Source of the DNA: Phascolomyces articulosus | Taxonomy: Eukaryota; Mucoromycota; Mucoromycetes; Mucorales; Lichtheimiaceae | Direction: 5' to 3' | DNA: 64,000 nt | Assembly: GCA_025677815.1 (NCBI GenBank) | Contig: JAIXMP010000006.1 | Span: forward strand, 1,178,001-1,242,000 | Part shown: positions 26,512 to 37,474 of the stretch, piece after piece | Layout of the letters: each line of letters starts with the position of its first letter | Numbering within the stretch: position 1 is the stretch's first letter | Made by a program: the position numbers and the translations under genes | Notes under the pieces: generated by a model | Seen by the model: only the letters and a program-made list of their open reading frames with translations | Databases searched by the model: none | What the model was told of the DNA's origin: nothing

Positions 26512-29500
26512 ATGAACAATCGCATAATCAACAATCTCAATTCAAGTGTACATATCGATGATGTGGAAGAATTTGATCGTCTACATTTTCAATACATTGA
26601 AGAAGCATTACGACAGCAACAGCAGGAAATAATTGATAATGATTTTCGAATGACGATGGAAATGGAATTTGATATAAATGAGGAGGAAGACGAAGAAGAA
26701 GATTTCGATTCATACTTTGAACCCATGTCTCAAGAAGATATTACTGGGATTGATAGTATCACTGAAACCATAACAAAACAGGGTGCTTATTACTATTTAT
26801 TTCATTACATTTCTGCAGAGAAGAAAAGAAAAAAAAATTCTGATTTATTTGGACAGAAAAAGAACTCAGGATACTTAGCGTTGATATTGAATGTACGAGT
26901 CGACCAAAAACCTTTCCTCAATCACATATTGACTCTATCATTCAAATCGGAAATACGTGTGTTACTCTGTGTGGTAAGAAAATATTGTATCAATTTTAAT
27001 ATATTTTCATTATTTTAAACTACGCCAATCTGAAATAGTTTTGCGTTACATATAAAAAGATTTTGCGTTGTTTGGGGAACTAATTTGCGTCAGTGATGAT
27101 TTTGCGTTCCTGTTTTTGCGTTGAAGAATTTGCGTTATCATTTGTAATTCTCTTATATCAACTTTCACTTTATTCGTAAACTATTTATCAAATAAAAAAT
27201 ATGTACAACAAATTATTACAAACCTTTTTTTTTTCAAGGTAGGTATCAAAAAATGAATGGGTATGCTTGATCCATTCAATACAGTCATCTTCTGTTACTC
27301 ATTGGCGTGAGTATTTTGGAAAAAAAACCTGCAAATGCAGTTGATTTGAAGTTGGACAGAAAGATTTAGGTAGCATAAATTTGGATATATATTGGTGAAG
27401 AGAAGTTGAATGATCCGCTGTATTGCATGAAATATGATGGGTTGAAGTTGAGCACTGTTGGATAATATTTAGTTGACATCATACTTGGTTCTCTTGTGGA
27501 TAGAATATAACAATAATCACAGCAATAAAATAACTGTACTAAGGTATGGAAGTTGACAACCAGCTTATCGTTCAGTATATTAATTGTTGATGTCAAACTT
27601 GTTTTTAGATATGTTGTAGTTATGAAACGAAAACATTTGTAACGGTGATGATATGGTTCTTATTGGTACTTGACAACATGTATTGCAAGAAAAAGTGCAA
27701 TGTCTTGCTGGTACCATGTTTAAGTTGCTGTAATATTTGGAGTAAAGCGACTTTGCTATGCTGATAACCCGTCTTGAACTATGACAATAGATGAGATATA
27801 TAAAATATTGTTGGTATCAAACCTATTTAAACAATGTAAAGTAAGTAAGGTACACTACAATATAGTCCTTTTAATGCATACATTAGATGGAAATGCACCT
27901 GTCATTTTTACACTTAGTCTTTTATAAAAATAAGACAAAATCAATGGTTGACATCCAACCTCTTGTCAGAAATAATAAATTCCATCGGCTTGAACTGTTT
28001 ACCTTGTTTTAGGATCGAGACATAACCACTATTCACATAGAAAAATAGCAAGGTATTAATATAAATCACTGAATGGCAAAAGAGTGAAATCCATATTAAT
28101 TTTTTTTTAAAAAAAACATTCCCTTTCTTACCCTAGTATCTTGGTAATATAATCAAAATACGACTCTTGAGAGATGATGTTAGTTTCAAAGGGTCGTTAT
28201 AATCAAGAATATATGTTCTTTTGTTTTTTTGGTTTGATTCTTGAAGGGTACCAGTGTAATAAAATTGACATGGTCGTATATATTGCTTGGGAAAGGGCCC
28301 AATAGATTGCTGTTATTGGATATTTGTTGCTGTGATATTTTGTACAAGTCTTGACCCCATTGAAAGTGAGAAATCATCACAGGAGGGCAAAAAGTGACAA
28401 TCAATCCAGTATCAATAAAAGAGCACATCCAGTACCCCAAAGAGAAAATAAAGACTTTATCTTTTTCTATTCTTGGTGCCCATATGATTTTATATAGTGT
28501 GTGTAGGTGTAAAACTGAAATAGAAAGGGAGTATGTGAATCGAGGAGAACCATTGATTATAACAGCATATATACAAAGTCTGCATCCCATTTAAATAAAA
28601 AGCCCAAGTATATTCTCACACACATAAAAGAAAAGTAATAAGTTGTCAATGAAAATTAATGGTAGCTTTTTATTTAATTAATAATAAAGAATAAATAATA
28701 TAATCTTGCTCAATGATGTGTCATCTCCTTTTCACCTAAAAGAAAATGGAGTTACCACATGAGCATAAAACACAGCATCCGTTCCCATCACTGAACCAAA
28801 AACGTCTACAGCCCGATGAGACAGTGGTCCACGCTCGCATTATTCTCCACAGAACCAAAAATGTCTACTGCCCGAAGTATATCAGCTCCTTTGTACCAAA
28901 AGATCATATTTCATCACCTCTAAAAAAAAGGTGAACGATCACGGAAAGCTATGTCTTGAGGAAAGGTAGAAATCCGCAGTGCTCTGCTTTTTATTATTAT
29001 TGAGCAGCGGAGTTACGGCAAAACGCGTTCATTGAGATAAGCCAGCAACGTTTCCTTTCCTTGAAAACCATACTCATCTCACCTTTTTAAAAAAACAGCT
29101 TTACACATAAACATTCACGCTCATACGCATAAAACTTGTAAGTGACAGCTCTCAATGATACGTATCAAATATATTGCGCTCATTATGGGTTATTAATATA
29201 CACCATCAAGTAGATTGTTTTGACGGGTCCACAAGCTTCACTCGCTCCACCTCCAACCCCTAATGCTAACCCTTTCAATAAATTAAACGCGGGCGTATTG
29301 GGGGAAGTCTTTGTATATTTGACTTTCCATGAACTTTTTCAAGTTTCCTTAGTATGCCACAAGTTACGCAACACTGTTCTATCTCAAAAAGCTTCGTACA
29401 CATGGGAATTCACTGACGAAAACATTGGAAGATTCCCCGCTCTACCTGCATTGTTATCCAAAGTCTGTTTGATAAAAACTGTCAGCCAGAATACAATTAC

Positions 29501-32500
29501 CACGATTATGACCAGACGACTCGAACAATTCAAGTCAGTTACTACGCTTGATTTATCCTGTGCTCCAACGTTATCCAGCCGAGCTGCTCGCACTTTTGTT
29601 CGTGATTTGTACCAACATGATCGAGAATGGACTTTACGCCTCCCGTTAGGCTCGAGTATTAACGTCTTGAAAACAATACAAGCACGTTCTGACAGACCAC
29701 AATGCAAAATAAAAATCGAAACAGTCATTCAGCCAGTTGCTATAACAACAACAAACACAACCACTGCATTGGCACCATCGCCTGTCACCAGCAATGCACT
29801 AGATGAAAATACTGCACCTTCACAACCTGATATGTCCATCCGTGCACAACCTGATATGTCCATTCGTGATTCAGGTACTGGATTGACTAACCGTGACACG
29901 AACAAGATATCAAGTTCAATCCCGCTGTTGGGGCGTAAAAGACCCAATAGTACCACCAATACACCTTTGGATCCCAAAGATATTAATTTGGATGAATGGG
30001 AAACACCAGTCATTGCTCGTGAGGTGAAACGCCTAGCCATTCTTGCAGGGGAAGTGAAGAAAATATACCCGAGACCACCAACACCAGCAGTCCCCACCAC
30101 GACAAATGAAGAAATTCCACGACCAGCACACAGGTTGATGAATCATGGTGAATACAGAAAACTGGATGTATCGACGCCTATCTCAGACAGTCGTTTTCCA
30201 CCGAACGCAGCAATAAAAAACATGGATGATATTCAAGCAGCCATAATCGAATACGGATCACAACTGCTAGAGTCTATCATTATGTTTGATAGTAATTGGT
30301 TTTTTATCACAAGCATGGATGTGTTTTGGCACAACAGTCCATCGACCGATGACTGTGCGGACGGGGCTGAAGCCAACTACCAGGATACCCTCAAGGCAAT
30401 ATTAAAAACACACAAGACATCCAAAGGATCGTACTTCCATGAATTGTCGGTGTATATTGGTTATCTTGAATTCCAAATGAATGGCGGTTTTTTTGGAGAC
30501 AACTTGAATCAAAAGCCCAAGTCATTTTTGGGATCTGCCATACACGGTCTTCCAAAATCATTACAGGAAACCAAGACGTCGAACACCATGTTTATTCTTG
30601 AAATTTGTCCAGAGTTTACTCAGTCCAATCGTCATCTACGCCAGTACGCCAAAGCCAGTTCATTGTTACCTTGGTCATTGCAAAGTTTGCGATTTGTGAA
30701 GTGTGGAATGTACCCAATAAACCCTTTAGCATTTGATAGTCACGTGGTGTTTGGATCTAACAAAACAGTTTCTATTCATATGGTCGTAAGCATTATTATT
30801 CGTTCGATAGCAGAGGGCACTATGGAGAAGCAAACGTTGGCGAGGATCAGAAAAATGTTGGCGAGGATCGACGTGTACAAACATCACTTGGATAACAAAA
30901 AAAAGAGTTTAAAGCAACTGCAAACCAAGTTACAAGGGGCGGCGAATATATCAAGATATGCTGTTGCTGTCATTGATGTATTGGTTAAAATGGAACAAGA
31001 AATTCAGACGGGTGATTCAGAAGAAAACCTTACGGCCTTTATTGTTAGAGAAAAGGATACGGTTTTAGATAGGATCATGAATGGTGGCTATAGTGGTGCG
31101 ATCACACAACAAAACAAAAAAATATGCAGTAATTTTGAAAAGAATTATGCAGACACCCTTTAAATACCTATTTTACTTTTTTATATATATATATCAAACA
31201 TCATGATGTTCACGAATGAATCACAAATGTACCATACTTTTTATGAATTATTTTGAAATTCCCATCTAGTATTTTTTTGAATTCTTTTTTTCTTGTAAAA
31301 TGTTTATGTATCTATCTGAACTTTCTTTTACCTTTTCTACTCAACCCATCCTTTATCATACCGACTCTATAATATTTTGGTTAAGAAAATGTGGTCAAAC
31401 ACAGCATATAACGTAGCAATGATAATATTATAGGCCACGTAAAAGCTACATATATACTTTTAGATTGATGATGAGGAAGCCTTATAGAATGAACTAAACC
31501 ATTTAACAGTTTTCATGTAATAGCAAGAGCGTGTGTGTATTCTATTAATAATAATTGCAGAGGTAGTGACAGTAGTGATAATGTCGTTTTCTTCTTTTTT
31601 ATGTAATAGATAATGGAATAAACGGTTCATATACATACATCTGTACACGCAGAGTTTCATCATTCCCACTTTCTAGGAAATTTTGGCTGTTTTCACTTAC
31701 ACATTGGACCATGTGCAACAAATACAAATCGGCACCAATATATACATCACTAAGACCACTGTTGTGATCCAGTTCGGGTATTTCTTCTTCCGTGATAGTG
31801 ATAATAATAATAATATAAAGTCTTGTAAATAATAATCAAACATTGTAAATATATAAAACCCTTCCATTCTCATACTATAAATACTTCTCGATAATATAAT
31901 AAAGACGATCATCTTTGATCTTATTCTCATCACACAAAATATAACTATCTTTTTCTGTCATTTAATTGACTACTTTATTTATCAACCTGACATATTTATT
32001 ATCAACCGCAGCGTGTTGTTATGTTATACTAACAACCCGCTTAACACTGTCCTATAACATAGTAGCGCACTTCTTGCAGCGACGTTGTTATGAAAGCTGT
32101 TATGTTCAAGTCGTTGGTAAAAAAAAAAAAAGAAAATTTGTTGCAATTTTTTTTAAAGTCAAGCAGTTTTTATACTTAACAACTCTCATAATTTTTTTGG
32201 GAGGTTATTAAACTAGCAACGCGATAACAACAACCGCTGCAAGGGTGGTGTTGTTATACGGGCTGTTAAACTTAACATAACAACGCGTATAGTAGATCGC
32301 TGCGGGTGGTCTTGGTACAGTTATTTTATTGCTGTGATTATTGTTATATTCTATCCACAAGAGAACCTAGTATGATGTCAGCTAAATATTATCCAACAGT
32401 GCTCAACTTCAACCCATCATATTTCATGCAATACAGCGGATCATTCAACTTCTCTTCACCAATATATATCCAAATTTATGCTACCTAAATCTTTCTGTCC

Positions 32501-35500
32501 AACTTCAAATCAACTGCATTTGCAGGTTTTTTTTCCAAAATACTCACGCCAATGAGTAACAGAAGATGACTGTATTGAATGGATCAAGCATACCCATTCA
32601 TTTTTTGATACCTACCTTGAAAAAAAAAAGGTTTGTAATAATTTGTTGTACATATTTTTTATTTGATAAATAGTTTACGAATAAAGTGAAAGTTGATATA
32701 AGAGAATTACAAATGATAACGCAAATTCTTCAACGCAAAAACAGGAACGCAAAATCATCACTGACGCAAATTAGTTCCCCAAACAACGCAAAATCTTTTT
32801 ATATGTAACGCAAAACTATTTCAGATTGGCGCAAATAATTTGGAAAAAACCTGTAGTGATGATAAAGATTTAGGCCAGCTCGAAGTGCTCTTGACCAAGC
32901 GTTCTGTCTCCAGGAATTATGCAGAATTCACAAAGAAACTCATGGTACTACTCCAACCCTGGCCTTCCTAGATATAAAATCTGCTTATGATACTGTTGAT
33001 CGTGAGGTTATATGGAACCTGTTAAGTGACAATAATACTCCCTATCTTTTACTCTCAATACTAAAAAATTTATTCAATGATGTTCTCATTGAAGTTATCA
33101 TATCCAATTCGGTATCACACCGTTTCTCACCTACTACTGGAGTCCTTCAGGGCTCCATCTTATCTCCCTTTCTATATTCTCTTTATATAAATAGTCTACC
33201 GACTCTGCTCAGACGAGGGGGAATTGAACCAAATCGACCATTAGTCTTGACAAACGTACCTAATCATGAGGACAATGATTTTCAACCAACAATCATCCCA
33301 CGCCAACAACATAGTAGAGAGCAACGTTCAACTTTGGACATTACAAACCCACCCCCAAATATTCAATGCCTCCTATATGCGGATGATGTGGTACTCATTA
33401 GTACAGCAAACAACATGCAGAATCTACTTAATCTCTGTCAACAACACAGTCTTGATCTAGGATATAGATGGAATCCAATTAAATGTGCTATCGTGCAGCC
33501 AGATAATGCAGAATACATTTATCATCTATATGAAACCCCAATTCCAAACCAAACTTCTTTTACTTATCTTGGGGTGCCGATCAACAATAAGGGTTATCTA
33601 GATGCACAACAGCTAATTACACGTAACTCAATCTCAGCTATTAACAGCATGCGAGTTCTAAACAATATTGGCCTCAGCCCTTCTGGCTTCTCTAGAATAC
33701 TATCCAGTCAGCTCTACGCACAATTTATAAGGCCTAAACTCGAGTATGGACTGGCCATATTAATCTTTACCGCACCACAACTAGCTAATATTGAAAAAGC
33801 TCAAAACCAATGCATTCGTATGATTTATGGTGCGCATTCTAAATCTGAAACAAAAATCATGCGCCATCTCACTAAATTACCAAGTATGTCAGAACGAATA
33901 GCAACATTGCAAGTCAAATTTGTATACAGAGCACAATTTTTACCTGATGATGCACTCCTAACACAATTACTACCGGGACTCGAAGCACAAAAAAGAAGTT
34001 ACTGGAGCAAACTTTGCAACAAATCAGATATTGTAAACCTTCTCCCACAACCATACAATGATATCTCTGGAACAATGCTTAAGACAATCATCCGCCAATA
34101 CTTAGTTGACAATTTCGAAAATATACGTTCTGCACCGACTGGTGCAAAACTATTATGTGCCTGTCTCCCGAAATTGGGTGTCGATCCAATAATGTGGATT
34201 CCAATGACAAACAAGGAAAGAAGCCGCTGTATCAGATGGAGGCTTGGTTGGCTTCCAGGTGGAAGACCCAAACCTTGTCCAAGATGCCCCTCACAAATAC
34301 TTACAAAGAAACATGCTATACATTGTCTACGCATGCACCATCGTCTACAGTTACCATCATACCATGAAGATCCTCTCTCACACATCCTAAATCAGCTCCC
34401 AAAATCGAAACCAACCTCACTACGCAGGATCCAACACTTAAGCAGCAAATGGCCAATTGTGTGTAAAATACTCGCAGAACTTGATGCATACCAACACCCC
34501 GGCAGCAACCTCCAACAATACTATGATGACTCTCCTGGTCAGGCTTTGGTAAAATGGATCACTCCTCCTCCTCCCTCTGAAGCAGAGTAAGTTTACTATT
34601 TATACTCCCTTTATAACTACTTTTCTTCCCTTTTATTTTTTTATTTTATTTTATTTTATTACCTTTCTTCCTCCCCCATTTCCTTTTTCCCTAGTGTACT
34701 CTCATTGCTTAGTTAGATACAGTTACTACTTTATGTCACTTACTTTCTATAAACAGAGTCACTGTAACCCCTTCATATTTTATATGACATACCCTTTAAC
34801 CTTTCCCTCTTAACTTTTTCCCTGCTTACGAGCGCAGGGTTTTCATCCACTTTTTTCTCTTAATATCTGTCTCGAACAAAAAAGTCCGACAAGGACGATG
34901 TGTTCAACAGAGACTTTAAATAAAAACCAAATTTTAAACGTAGTGATGATAAAATTTTCAACAACAATGATCAAAACAGGAAAAGCGGAAAAAATGATTC
35001 AAACAATATTTACTCTGGATACCTGTTCTCCAATACCAGGTGTGGATGTTATCGAATGTAAAGATGAAACACAATTATTAGAGAAATGGCATGCGTTTCT
35101 ACTTCATGTAATTATATTATTATCATTATTATTCGTACATGAATATATATACTGATATATACCAACAATATATATGTATTCTTTTATTTGTACAGTATGA
35201 TCCTGATATAATGATTGGTTATTATTTTCAAGACTTTGATCTACGTTATATGATACAAAGAGCAGAAAGGCTTAAAATACCAAGATTCCCATATCTTGGT
35301 AGAAATCAAGGTATTTAATAAATTGAAAAAGAAAACATCACACACAAGAGTAATGCTTTAATTTCCACTTAAAACTTTATGTATACTATTATTATTTTTA
35401 GATGAAAAAGTGAAAATAACCAAAAGTTGTCATTTTGGGAAGAAGAAAAAGTATGATACAATTGCACGGATTCCAAGTCGAGAATTAGTTGATATGTGGG

Positions 35501-35902
35501 TTCATATCGCGTATAACTACCGTGATTCTCTACGAGAAACCAAACTAAAATTCACCTCAATGTATTTTCTTGGTACGTAAATGATACATTTCTCATGCGT
35601 AGTTAGGAAGAACTGAGAAAGAAGTTATACTGAAGATAGTATATTATTTTTAGGAGAAAAAAAGATTGATATGGATTATGAAAAAATTCCTTCCTTCCAA
35701 ATTGAAAGTGCAGATACTCGAAAAATGCTTGCTCAATACTGTCTAATGGTACGTGTTATCCTATATATACACCAACAAAAAACATTTAGAAAAATAAATC
35801 TAAGTAATGTTTCACTCTAAGTAGGATTCTTTATTAACATGGAAACTATTTAAAAAACTGGTGTACCATGATCATAAGAGACGGTATCTACATACATCTT
35901 AA
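26512..35902 (+). CDS. Stand-alone 3'-5' exonuclease domain of a Pol-delta-like family B polymerase
   Basis: Seven exons: 26512-26782, 26857-26973, 34944-35107, 35196-35310, 35402-35572, 35654-35748, 35825-35902. All phases close and give about 336 residues. After a 90-residue acidic N-terminus comes Exo I in RILSVDIEC (Asp100, Glu102), then TLDTCSPIPG and DPDIMIGYYFQDFD (Exo II, Asp199), FPYLGR, FLGEKK and YCLMD (Exo III, Tyr308/Asp312). This is the order and spacing of the proofreading domain of DNA polymerase delta, but the reading stops 25 residues after Exo III: there is no palm, fingers or thumb, and the usual ~300-residue N-terminal part is missing too. Intron 2 is about 7.97 kb because a TIR element and a LINE sit inside; without them it would be about 74 nt. 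Acidic exo residues and splice sites are kept, so it may be a working nuclease, or a gene just silenced by the insertions. Confidence 0.75.
27023..27539 (+). repeat. Left terminal inverted repeat (517 bp) of the F-box-carrying element
   Basis: Matches 32831-32315 in reverse complement over its whole length with only a few differences. The outermost word is CGCCAATCTG. The first ~110 bp hold at least six copies of a TTTGCGTY word, the sort of subterminal repeat that transposases bind. Confidence 0.93.
28186..28590 (-). other. Open frame inside the TIR element, meaning uncertain
   Basis: 134 codons from an ATG, with two hydrophobic stretches and no family resemblance. It lies within the element between the left arm and the F-box gene and is read in the opposite direction. 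It could be a decayed element gene or chance; codon composition does not decide. A pair of similar 25-30-base words around GTCTAC(A/T)GCCCG occurs just beyond it (about 28800 and 28860). Confidence 0.2.
29214..31163 (+). CDS. F-box protein carried inside the TIR element
   Basis: An uninterrupted frame of about 650 codons follows an acceptor (ATCAAGTAG ending 29213). An F-box lies at the very start (FNKLNAGVLGEVFVYLTFHE...VCHKLRN). The middle is a Thr/Pro/Asn-rich linker with a tandem 8-residue duplication (QPDMSIR twice), then a structured region with WFFITSMDVFWH and ICPEFTQSN, and near the C-terminus a charged coiled coil. No LRR or WD repeats are obvious. The first in-frame ATG (about 29504) lies after the F-box, so an upstream exon must supply the start; the donor CTT|GTAAGTG near 29138 is a candidate but no matching ATG was found. 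Codon use is less AT-rich than the surroundings. F-box proteins select SCF targets; why a transposon would carry one is open. Confidence 0.65.
   Translation: MVLTGPQASLAPPPTPNANPFNKLNAGVLGEVFVYLTFHELFQVSLVCHKLRNTVLSQKASYTWEFTDENIGRFPALPALLSKVCLIKTVSQNTITTIMTRRLEQFKSVTTLDLSCAPTLSSRAARTFVRDLYQHDREWTLRLPLGSSINVLKTIQARSDRPQCKIKIETVIQPVAITTTNTTTALAPSPVTSNALDENTAPSQPDMSIRAQPDMSIRDSGTGLTNRDTNKISSSIPLLGRKRPNSTTNTPLDPKDINLDEWETPVIAREVKRLAILAGEVKKIYPRPPTPAVPTTTNEEIPRPAHRLMNHGEYRKLDVSTPISDSRFPPNAAIKNMDDIQAAIIEYGSQLLESIIMFDSNWFFITSMDVFWHNSPSTDDCADGAEANYQDTLKAILKTHKTSKGSYFHELSVYIGYLEFQMNGGFFGDNLNQKPKSFLGSAIHGLPKSLQETKTSNTMFILEICPEFTQSNRHLRQYAKASSLLPWSLQSLRFVKCGMYPINPLAFDSHVVFGSNKTVSIHMVVSIIIRSIAEGTMEKQTLARIRKMLARIDVYKHHLDNKKKSLKQLQTKLQGAANISRYAVAVIDVLVKMEQEIQTGDSEENLTAFIVREKDTVLDRIMNGGYSGAITQQNKKICSNFEKNYADTL
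32003..32309. mobile_element. Small nested inverted-repeat element (MITE-like)
   Basis: The left side opens with CAACCGCAGCG and the right side closes with CGCTGCGGGTGG. The inner words GTTGTTATG, AACAACCCG and CTTGCAGCG recur in reverse complement, giving imperfect arms of about 90 bp. It lies immediately inside the right arm of the large element and is clearly richer in GC than its surroundings. No coding capacity. Confidence 0.55.
32315..32831 (-). repeat. Right terminal inverted repeat (517 bp) of the F-box-carrying element
   Basis: Reverse complement of the left arm at 27023-27539, including the AACGCAAA words near the outer end and the CAGATTGGCG terminus. Confidence 0.93.
32853..32866 (+). 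repeat. 5' copy of LINE target-site duplication
   Basis: GTAGTGATGATAAA, repeated exactly at 34940-34953. The GTAG inside it is a splice acceptor of the host exonuclease gene. If this upstream copy were used, the reading would meet a stop after five codons. Confidence 0.85.
32867..34939 (+). mobile_element. 5'-truncated LINE (non-LTR retrotransposon), RT and C-terminal zinc knuckle
   Basis: The body lies between the two target-site copies. One open frame (32866-34590) encodes reverse transcriptase from within its fingers: RSALDQAFCLQEL, motif A LDIKSAYDTVDR, motif B GVLQGSILSPFLYSLY, motif C YADDVVLIS, the thumb region, and near the C-terminus a CPRC...H...C zinc knuckle as in fungal Tad/I-clade LINEs. 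The endonuclease and ORF1 are missing, as expected for 5' truncation during target-primed reverse transcription. About 350 bp of pyrimidine-rich 3' UTR follow, ending AT-rich without a long poly-A. The frame has no stops, so the insertion is young, but it cannot move by itself. Confidence 0.92.
34940..34953 (+). repeat. 3' copy of LINE target-site duplication carrying the working splice acceptor
   Basis: GTAGTGATGATAAA again. Splicing after GTAG at 34943 restores the exonuclease reading frame (exon 34944-35107). Confidence 0.85.
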
Positions 35903-37474
35903 TAATTATATGTATATAACTTATTTCGGTAGCTTCTTCACCATTATACCAAAGATATACTACTACTTTCTCTTCATTTCATGTAATCTTTAGATTTTAG
36001 ATATTCCCTATAATGATTAATTAAAACAAATTGAATATAATCTTATCAAGTAGTAATTACGTCTATTACGTAGTAATAGAGAGACTACTAAGTAATTATT
36101 ATCACAAAATACGAGCAAGTCATTTACCTATCTAAAACTCCTGGTTTCTTCTGCAGATTGTAAAAAAATAAAAGATAAAAGTGAGCAGTGTATATTTTAT
36201 GCATGTTGCAATATACTCAGCATAAAAAAATTTTTCTTTGGTGTTTTTTTATTTTTTGAGTGAACGGGAATGTCGATGGCCTTATAGATACAGTAGGTCT
36301 AGTAGCACAGGCCAACGAAGAACAACTAAGCCTTGGTGGGTTTCGTGATAGTGGTGATGTCAAATTGGTATTTATTGACTTTCAGTATATGATTTTCAGC
36401 GACAACACTTTGCATCATACTTTTATGAATTATCTTATACATCCTGACAGGTTCGGTTTTCTTATAGTTTATATTTGGAATGTATTATCGACAATGTATA
36501 TATCTCAAAGGATTTTAACTAATCATGGGTATGAGGTAATTCAACCATGGATACGTAACTACGTTGTTATGGTTGTAAATCGATGTAAGATTAGCTATAT
36601 ATATTTTTTTCGTAAAAAGCATGGCTATACAGAGATAATTATATAACCTAATACATACTTTTGTTTATATAATTAGACGTATTTACTTTTATCCATGTTT
36701 GGAATATAGAATTGGCTGATTTAGCTGTGCAAATGAAAATAATATATACAAAAGCACAAAATCAACAAGGGGAAGTATCTAATAAGCATTCAATGAGTCC
36801 GTGCGTATTGGAATCAAAAGACCCATACATTAGAAGTATAATATTATTAACCATATGATATTGGTAAAAAAAGAATTTATTATCTTTTTTTTTATAATAT
36901 TCTTTCATTTTATAATACGTCGCAGCATCAAAGAAATGATATATATATAAATCAAAACTTGTTTATAGCTTATAGACTACTACTGCTACTTCTACATATA
37001 TATATCAACTTAGGTTGAAATAACAATAAATAATTTTAGACATGAAGATCTTTTTTGTTTTTAGTGTAACCTGAGCCAAAAACAAAAAACCCATTCTTCT
37101 CCGCGCCTATTGAACGAATGTGTGGGGAAGTAGAAGAAGCAATGGATACGTCATGTACTTGTGTAATAATAATAACAATAATAAAAGAAGTTGTAGTAGT
37201 AGTAGTAGAAAAGACGACGATATACCTTCTTCTTTCAACAATTAAATTACCCATGCTTATATCATCTTGTTACTCATATTAATTCATATGAACAAATCAA
37301 ATCTGTCCCTGACACGGTCCTCTTTTTATCTATGGACAAATTGATGGGTAAATAACCCATTGTTATAGAGCGATGGTTTTTTTTATTTTATTTTTCGATT
37401 GCCGAACGAAAGCAGAGGAAGACGTTACCAAAAAAAATGTTTCTCTTTTTTTTTCTTTTCTTCTTTTGGTTTCA
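35903..37474. other. Intergenic after the exonuclease gene
   Basis: No palm-domain sequence follows the exonuclease stop, which was searched for in all frames by eye. The open frame 36260-36646 starts with a protein-like stretch (NGNVDGLIDTVGLVAQANEE, FRDSGDVKLVFIDF) and then turns into AT-rich noise; it may be a scrap of another decayed gene. A second scrap lies near 36712-36840. The last few hundred bases are the T-rich promoter of the phosphatase gene. Confidence 0.4.

Larger units (their letters stand above)
27023..32831. mobile_element. 5.8-kb DNA element with 517-bp inverted repeats and an F-box gene
   Basis: Two arms of exactly equal length (27023-27539 and 32315-32831), nearly identical, enclose 4.8 kb. 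Arm identity suggests recent activity or conversion. Inside are an F-box ORF (plus), a smaller GC-richer inverted-repeat element next to the right arm, and a minus-strand frame (28186-28590) without known features. No transposase motif was seen, so it is either non-autonomous with captured cargo or a type I do not recognise. It sits in an intron of the exonuclease gene. I see no target-site duplication at the borders (left flank ends AAACTA, right flank begins CAAATA). Confidence 0.85.

Noticed and set aside
27366..27596. 76-codon minus frame repeated at 32306-32488 on plus
   Set aside because: It is identical only because it lies in the two inverted arms; both are non-coding repeat sequence.
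36260..36646. Possible continuation of the polymerase gene into a palm domain
   Set aside because: No family B polymerase motif (SLYPS, KxxxNSxYG or DTDS type) is seen after the exonuclease stop in any frame.
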